Origin: Wolfiporia cocos
Lineage: Eukaryota; Basidiomycota; Agaricomycetes; Polyporales; Phaeolaceae
DNA length: 64,000 bases
Assembly: GCA_029448655.1 (NCBI GenBank)
Contig: JACCLO010000008.1
Location: forward strand, 2,170,001 to 2,234,000
Reading direction: 5' to 3'
The translations under genes were made by a program, and so were the position numbers. Under the pieces are notes generated by a model, which worked only from the letters and a program-made list of their open reading frames with translations, did no database searches and had not been told where the DNA came from. Each line of letters opens with the position of its first letter. Position 1 is the first letter of the stretch. This document shows, one piece after another, positions 58,966 to 64,000 of this stretch.

Positions 58966-60126
58966 TTACTCGCAGTCGGGGAAACCGATGGCACCGTAGC
59001 CCGTCCAGAAGGGCTTGCACACGCGCGAGGGGCTCGTCTTCTCGATCTCCTTCAGTTCCTGCAGCTCCGAGGCTGAGAGGTCCACGATCGTCATGTTCGA
59101 GATGATGCGCTCGGGCGTCACGGATTTGGGGATCACTGCGGGCCATGACATTGATGGTCAGTCGACCTTGACGTCGATCGATAGGTTAGCGAAAGGAGCA
59201 CGCACCGGTCACCTCAGGGCGGTTCGCGTGGAAGGAGATGAGGATCGTGGTCGGGTTCACACCGTGCGCCTTGGCGATCTGCTGGACGACCGCGTTCTGC
59301 GCGAGCGGCGCGTTGTCCGAGCCGAGCGGGGAGTACGCGGTGACCGAGATGCCCTTGGAGATGCAGAACTGCACGAGCTCCTCCTGGGTGAGCGAGCTGC
59401 GCGCCGAGTCGTCAGCGCTTGGCGAGACGGACGTGTGGCGACACGACGTACGGGTGGCTCTCGATCTGGTTGACCGCGGGCACGACCTCGGCGACGGCGA
59501 GGAGCTCCTGGAAGTACTTGATGGAGATGTTCGACACGCCGATCGCGCGGACCTTCTCCGGGTGCGCCTTGTAGATCTGCTCCATCTTCTTCCACGTGTT
59601 GAGCCAGTTCACCTCCCGGTCGGGTCTGCCGCTCTTCATCGGGCACGGCCAGTGCATCAGCCCTATTCGACGTCAGGGCCGCTTCAACACCATAGTATGT
59701 GAGCCTACAGAGGTCGAGGTACGGCGTGTCGAGGGCAGCAAGCGAGTCCTCGAGCGCCACTTCGGGGTCGCGGTGTCTGCTGTTGTTGAGCTTGGTCGTG
59801 AGGAAGATCTCCTCCCGGGGGACTCCAGAGTTCTTGATGCCGAGACCGACTTCTCTCTCGTTCTCTGCAGTCCACTGAGTGAATACTCTATGATCGCCGT
59901 CGCATGCGGAACGTACCGTATGCCTGCGCGGTATCAATGTGTCGGTAGCCATTTTTCAATGCGACTTCCACGGCCTTCTCGACGGCACCGGGAGCCGACT
60001 TCCATGTACCTATAGGGGACCAAGGTCAGCATCTCATACACTCAGCCGAGGAAGACATTGCGCACCGAGACCGAGGGTGGGCATTAGTGCCCCCGTGTTC
60101 AGCTTCACGAACTTTGATGCTGGCAT
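58966..60126 (-). CDS. Aldo-keto reductase
   Basis: An NADPH-dependent carbonyl reductase of the AKR superfamily (TIM barrel). The start at 60126 gives [53 protein letters not shown]. The catalytic tetrad is complete: Asp in HIDTA, Tyr in QAY, Lys in FLTTKLNN and His in LMHWPCP, the last restored by an intron (CTCT|GTAGGC...AATAG|GGCTG). Then come [55 protein letters not shown] and [15 protein letters not shown], where the KSVTPERI block binds the NADPH phosphate. The end is [15 protein letters not shown] with the stop at 58966-58968. It is close in layout to fungal Gcy1/Gld-type glycerol or aldehyde reductases. The actual substrate is unknown. Confidence 0.9.
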
Positions 60127-60194
60127 TGTGTTAGAAGATGGAGAGGGATACGGCTCTCAGAGTTCACTTGGGAAGTATGTTGCTAGTCCCCTGG

Positions 60195-60203
60195 ATTTAT
60201 ATA
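60195..60203 (-). promoter_or_regulatory. TATA box of the aldo-keto reductase gene
   Basis: TATATAAAT on the minus strand about 70 nt upstream of the ATG at 60126, a normal distance for a fungal TATA element. Confidence 0.5.
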
Positions 60204-61155
60204 ATTATCAGGCCGGCGGTCGGGACACGGCACGCCGCACGATAAACATCAGTGACGGGCGGCCTTGTAGGTCATCGTTGTCGATAGCAAACGTCTCGAA
60301 GGTCCGGCCATGTTCAATCCACTGCAGAAAGTGGCGGTGTGCGTCATGCTGTCAGCACTAAGCGTAGTGCTATGAACATATGGGACGAACTTTTCGTCAA
60401 GGCCGTACTAACGGCAATCGGGCTATCCCATAGTCGTGGGCTCCCGCATGCATCGCGAAGTCGTGCAGCAGCCACCAATGCGACGGCGAATCTCATGATC
60501 GACCACCAGCATCGTCATTGGGAAGTGGTATTTACCGAAGTGCTGCCGAATTTCTGACAAAGCTGCCGAATTGATAAACCACTCCATCTCCTTTTGGCTT
60601 AGCTTGCATAATCAAGCGCTTGTGCGCGGATACGGACCGAAACCACAATGACATTCACAGCCGCGAACGAAAGATACAACATACAAAACTGTACTACTTG
60701 CACTGATGTGTCGCCGCAGAGGGAATAACCCGACGTGCTCAATCAGCTCGCGGACACGCCGGCTCGCCCGTTCATCTCGTGGGATGCGAGATGTCCGGAA
60801 CGCAGCGCTAGCGAGCCAAATGCGATACGTAGTGCGCGACGCTGCAATGACAAGGTCGTATAATGAGGCGATAGGCTCATAGAGTGTGCCTCGGTGATCG
60901 TACAGCCTGCGACGGAACGTAAGCCAACCCTGAAATCTTCAGCATCATACTCACCTTACGGGGTCCGAGGCGAGAACAACCAGTTCCGCCCTGTGAAGGT
61001 ATAGTGCTGGATTAGGCGTACATGACACAAGAAAGTATGTACTTCCGAATATTCGTCGAGAATTGACACATCGAGGATCCAGCGGCGCCTGTGTTCTGTA
61101 CAAACTATGAAGGAACAAAAGAACACACGCACCCGTTAACCAGTTTACAACTTCA
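60204..61155. other. Intergenic stretch without recognised genes
   Basis: About 950 bp between the aldo-keto reductase promoter and the 3' end of the RRM gene. A short direct repeat (GCTGCCGAATT, near 60541 and 60562) is the only structure noticed. Confidence 0.5.
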
Positions 61156-64000
61156 TCATTCGTCGTCCTCATCATCCTCATCGTCGCTAATAATCAAGAT
61201 ATTCGCCTCTCGCGCCGTCTCCGGCCATCGTGTCTTCCACGACTGGGCAGACTGCGGCCGACTGAACGGAGGCGGCGCGGGTGCGGCCGGCAGTGGCGTC
61301 GGGGACATTGCAGACGTAGGCTGCACTACGGACACGGCATCGGCCTTCATGTCCTCCTCCATCGCGCTGTTCATGTATCGCATTCAGCCTGATACCAGCT
61401 CTCGCCCAGATAGTGAGGGAACCGCTCACCGTCTGCGCTCACGGAGGGTACTCAATATGCTTTCTCTCTCCTCCTTCGAGCGCGCTGTACCGAGCTTCGC
61501 CATCAACATCTTGCTCTCAGCAATATGTTGCTCTAAGCGCTTTTGTTTCGCCGCCAACAACATCTTCTCCGCTGCCTGGCTCATCTTCTCAGGTGGTGGA
61601 GTAGGCTTCGCTGCTGGCGGAGGAGGGGTATTGACGGTCTGAATCGTCTCTGTGATGAAGGAGATGGCCAGTTCGTCCAGACTCATAGTGGCACCGTTCA
61701 AACTCTTCCCTGTCGACGCACCACTCTCTGGGGTGACTGCATCCTCGAGGGATGGCGACGTCGATCTGCTCTTGTTCGTCCCGGTAGCCGACGTGCTCTC
61801 CGAAAGAGCAGGCGTGGGCAAGGGCGGTACCAGAGGAGCATCAGAAGGCTGAATCTGCAGCGGCGCCATTGTGGGTACCTGTCTCTTGCCGGTGTCAATC
61901 GCAGGGCGTGACTCTCCATCAGCAGCAACTTGACTAGGAGTGCTGCCGCGTGTGGCATATCCGCTGCCACTTGCGACCGAAGAGCTGGTCGTCTCCGCAG
62001 AAGCTGCACTAATAGAGCCTGCGACACCACGCCGCGCAAGCTCCTCCTTGACGTAAGCGATGCGCTCCTCGAGCTCGCGTTGTCTCTCCAGTAGCGATCG
62101 CTTGCTGGCCGGTACCGCTCTGTCTACTCCTGTCTCAGGAGTAGACGCAAGAGCGGCCAATTTCTGCACCGTAACGATAGTTGGCGACGGCATCGGTAGA
62201 GGTACAGCGCGCACTTGTCTCACCGGCTGCTGAATAGACAGCTTCGGCGGGTCCGTACGCGTCTCTTGAGGTGTAGAAATCTCCTCGACTGCCACAGGCT
62301 CAGCTGATGTCCCCGCTGCTGGCTTGTCTGGACGCTGGTTCAACGGGACCCAGCACGCTACCGTCGGATTCAGCGTGGACACCGCCTTGCGCTCGTCTGA
62401 ACTAGGGGGCTGAGATGACTCCTCCTCGACGACCTCTACGGGCGTCGGTGGGACAGGCGAGGGAGTCGCGGCTGGTCTTTCACCCATTGACAAACCTGGT
62501 ATCGGTGAATCGTCTGAGGATGTTTGGTAAGGCTCATATGGCCTCTTCGCAGGTGCCGGGACTGGTGACTGGGCTCGAGAAGACGCGATTGAGTGGCCGT
62601 CGTCCATATCGTCGTTGATGTTGTCCGGCAGTGACGGGTCTGTCCCAGCCATTGTCGGCCCTGAATCTATGACCATGTACACGTCGCCGTCTCCGGCATC
62701 AGACTCTAGATCCATCGCCTGCTCTTCGTCAAACTCGGGAACAGGAATGGGGTCTTCGGCTACATGTAATTCAGGGTTGGGCTCGGGTGGAGGTGGAGGT
62801 GGCGGTACGTGCAACTGAGGAGGTGGGGGCGGCAGCGGAGGGAACGGATTAGTGACAACTTGTGAGAGGCCATAGTGCTGAAACAGCTGTGGCTGCTGGG
62901 AATACGGCATGTTGTTCAGGGATCCATAGTACTTGCCAATATTGAAACGAGGCTCCGTGGCGTTTGGACTGATTGTTGGATGTAGGGTACCCCAAGGCTC
63001 GGGGATATTCTGGGGAAGAAAGGCATGCGACGGCGCCGAAGGAGAGATGGTAGACATCAACGAATCTTGCAATTGCGGGAATTTCGGGCCCCTGAGGTGG
63101 GGTGGAATAGACCGTGCAGGAGTAGAACTATGTGCAGGAGTGGACAGATCGGTCGACAATCCTGAAACTTGTTGATTGGAAGGAACAGGCTTTGATGCCG
63201 AGCGATATGAGTGCGAGTAGACATTCTTGGGGCCTGACTGAGCAGCTGGCTGGGATTTCCTGAAGATGGAGTCCCACAGTGCTTCTTCATCTTGCTGATC
63301 TAATTGACGGCGCGAGGGCCCTAGTTCTGCCTGACCAGAGGATACTTGCTGCTCTACATCTTGCGTCTTTTTCTTCTGCTTCTGCTTCTTCTTTTTCTTG
63401 CCGGTCGCCTTCTGTTCTATACTCGGCTCCTCAGCTACTCCTTCCGCAATCTCGCCCTCTTCTAGATCTGGCGGTGGTGGTTTCCCAGCCGGAGAGCCCC
63501 TGTACCAGTACGCACGGATGTGCTCTTTGCCCTCGCTAGAGAGACGCGGGCTGTTGAATGCCTCTAACGCACTATCCGCAGTCTGAAACTCGATAGCTGC
63601 TTTCCCCGTGCGTGGGTCGAAATGGATGTACCTCGAACGCCGATTCTTGGCCCAATCGTTTATGAAGGCCCAATTGCGGAACTTCTTCGGGATGTGCTCG
63701 AGCACCAGCGTACGAGTAGGGTGTATTTCGCGCGGGGAGGCATAAAGCCCGTGCGACCCAGACGCATCGGTTTCAAGATGCATACCTATAGGTTTCTTGG
63801 ATGCAGACTGCTCGGCGGGAGATTGGGTTGAGAAAGGAGGGGCAATGGGAGGAGGGGGAGGCGAAACTGCGGGAGGTGCGGGAAGTGCGGGCGAAACAGC
63901 CGCGGTGTCTGGGGCAGGGCGGGATATGGCTGCATGAGATAGGCGCGAGGACAGCGGAAGCGCACCCGACGGCGAGGACTTCGGCTCGTGTACGAGTGCG
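61156..64000 (-). CDS. RRM-domain protein with low-complexity and coiled-coil regions (5' end outside window)
   Basis: The frame is open from the right edge: proline-rich sequence, then an RRM-like fold at about 63720-63490 (RTLVLEHIPKKFRNWAFINDW, YIHFDPRTGKAAIEFQTADSALEAFNS, HIRAYWYRG). The ending HIRxYW recalls the RRM of RBM26/RBM27 and yeast Rmn1, so that family is a tentative match. A lysine-rich basic tract follows (KKKKKQKQKKK, about 63390), then long Ser/Pro/Gln-rich disorder, a proline run (about 62800), an arginine-glutamate coiled coil (KRSLLERQRELEERIAYVKEELARR, about 62080) and a second helix (about 61560-61450). A final intron (GTGAGC...GAACAG) leads to AMEEDMKADAVSVV and an acidic end, ISDDEDDEDDE, with the stop at 61156-61158. 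It is probably nuclear RNA-binding. The ATG at 63783 is internal because the frame continues upstream to the window edge. Confidence 0.75.

Noticed and set aside
61187..61429. Alternative C-terminal frame of the RRM gene
   Set aside because: The acceptor at GAACAG gives an in-frame acidic end (ISDDEDDEDDE), which is far more protein-like than the frame from the earlier acceptor.

Overview
The window comes from a basidiomycete fungus, most likely an Agaricomycete. Genes are split by many short introns (about 45-65 nt, GT-AG with two probable GC-AG cases). Agaricomycete-type families are present: a macrofage-activating-glycoprotein-like GPI protein and a DUF6533 membrane protein. Exons were joined by eye from splice signals and family alignment memory. 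Gene spans are therefore firmer than individual exon edges.

Layout from left to right. 1-2.0 kb: 3'-truncated Kelch protein (KLHDC4/Kel3 type, minus). 2.4-4.3 kb: Old-Yellow-Enzyme-type flavin oxidoreductase. 4.3-8.4 kb: gene-free accessory stretch with a fold-back MITE-like element, two head-to-head tRNA-derived SINE-like copies sharing a 3' tail, and several short tandem duplications. 8.4-9.8 kb: DUF6533 membrane protein. 10.2-11.4 kb: glutathionyl-hydroquinone reductase. 12.1-14.5 kb: MAGP-like GPI protein, divergent from a single-pass membrane protein. 15.7-17.0 kb: tRNA dihydrouridine synthase (Dus4 type). 17.0-20.1 kb: no recognisable gene. 20.1-24.6 kb: KduD-like short-chain dehydrogenase with a 1.2 kb intron, divergent from a sorbitol/xylitol-type dehydrogenase. 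24.6-29.4 kb: large gene-poor stretch.

29.4-45.2 kb carries four consecutive minus-strand genes: an NTF2-like/FMO fusion monooxygenase, an O-methyltransferase, an S41 peptidase related to UstP, and a full-length ABCC transporter. The combination of tailoring enzymes, protease and exporter resembles part of a specialised-metabolite locus, but no core synthase or precursor gene was recognised. 45.8-47.4 kb: DNA primase small subunit. 49.1-50.0 kb: second single-pass membrane protein. 50.5-52.6 kb: malic enzyme. 54.9-55.7 kb: third single-pass membrane protein. 55.9-58.7 kb: SH3-PX-BAR sorting nexin. 59.0-60.1 kb: aldo-keto reductase. 61.2-64.0 kb: RRM protein that runs off the right edge.

The most novel signal is the set of three paralogous single-pass membrane proteins (13.7, 49.1 and 54.9 kb). 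They share a plus-strand orientation, an intron at the same place and phase, and a C-terminal V-A-V-x-I-A-M-P motif, and I do not recognise them as a named family.
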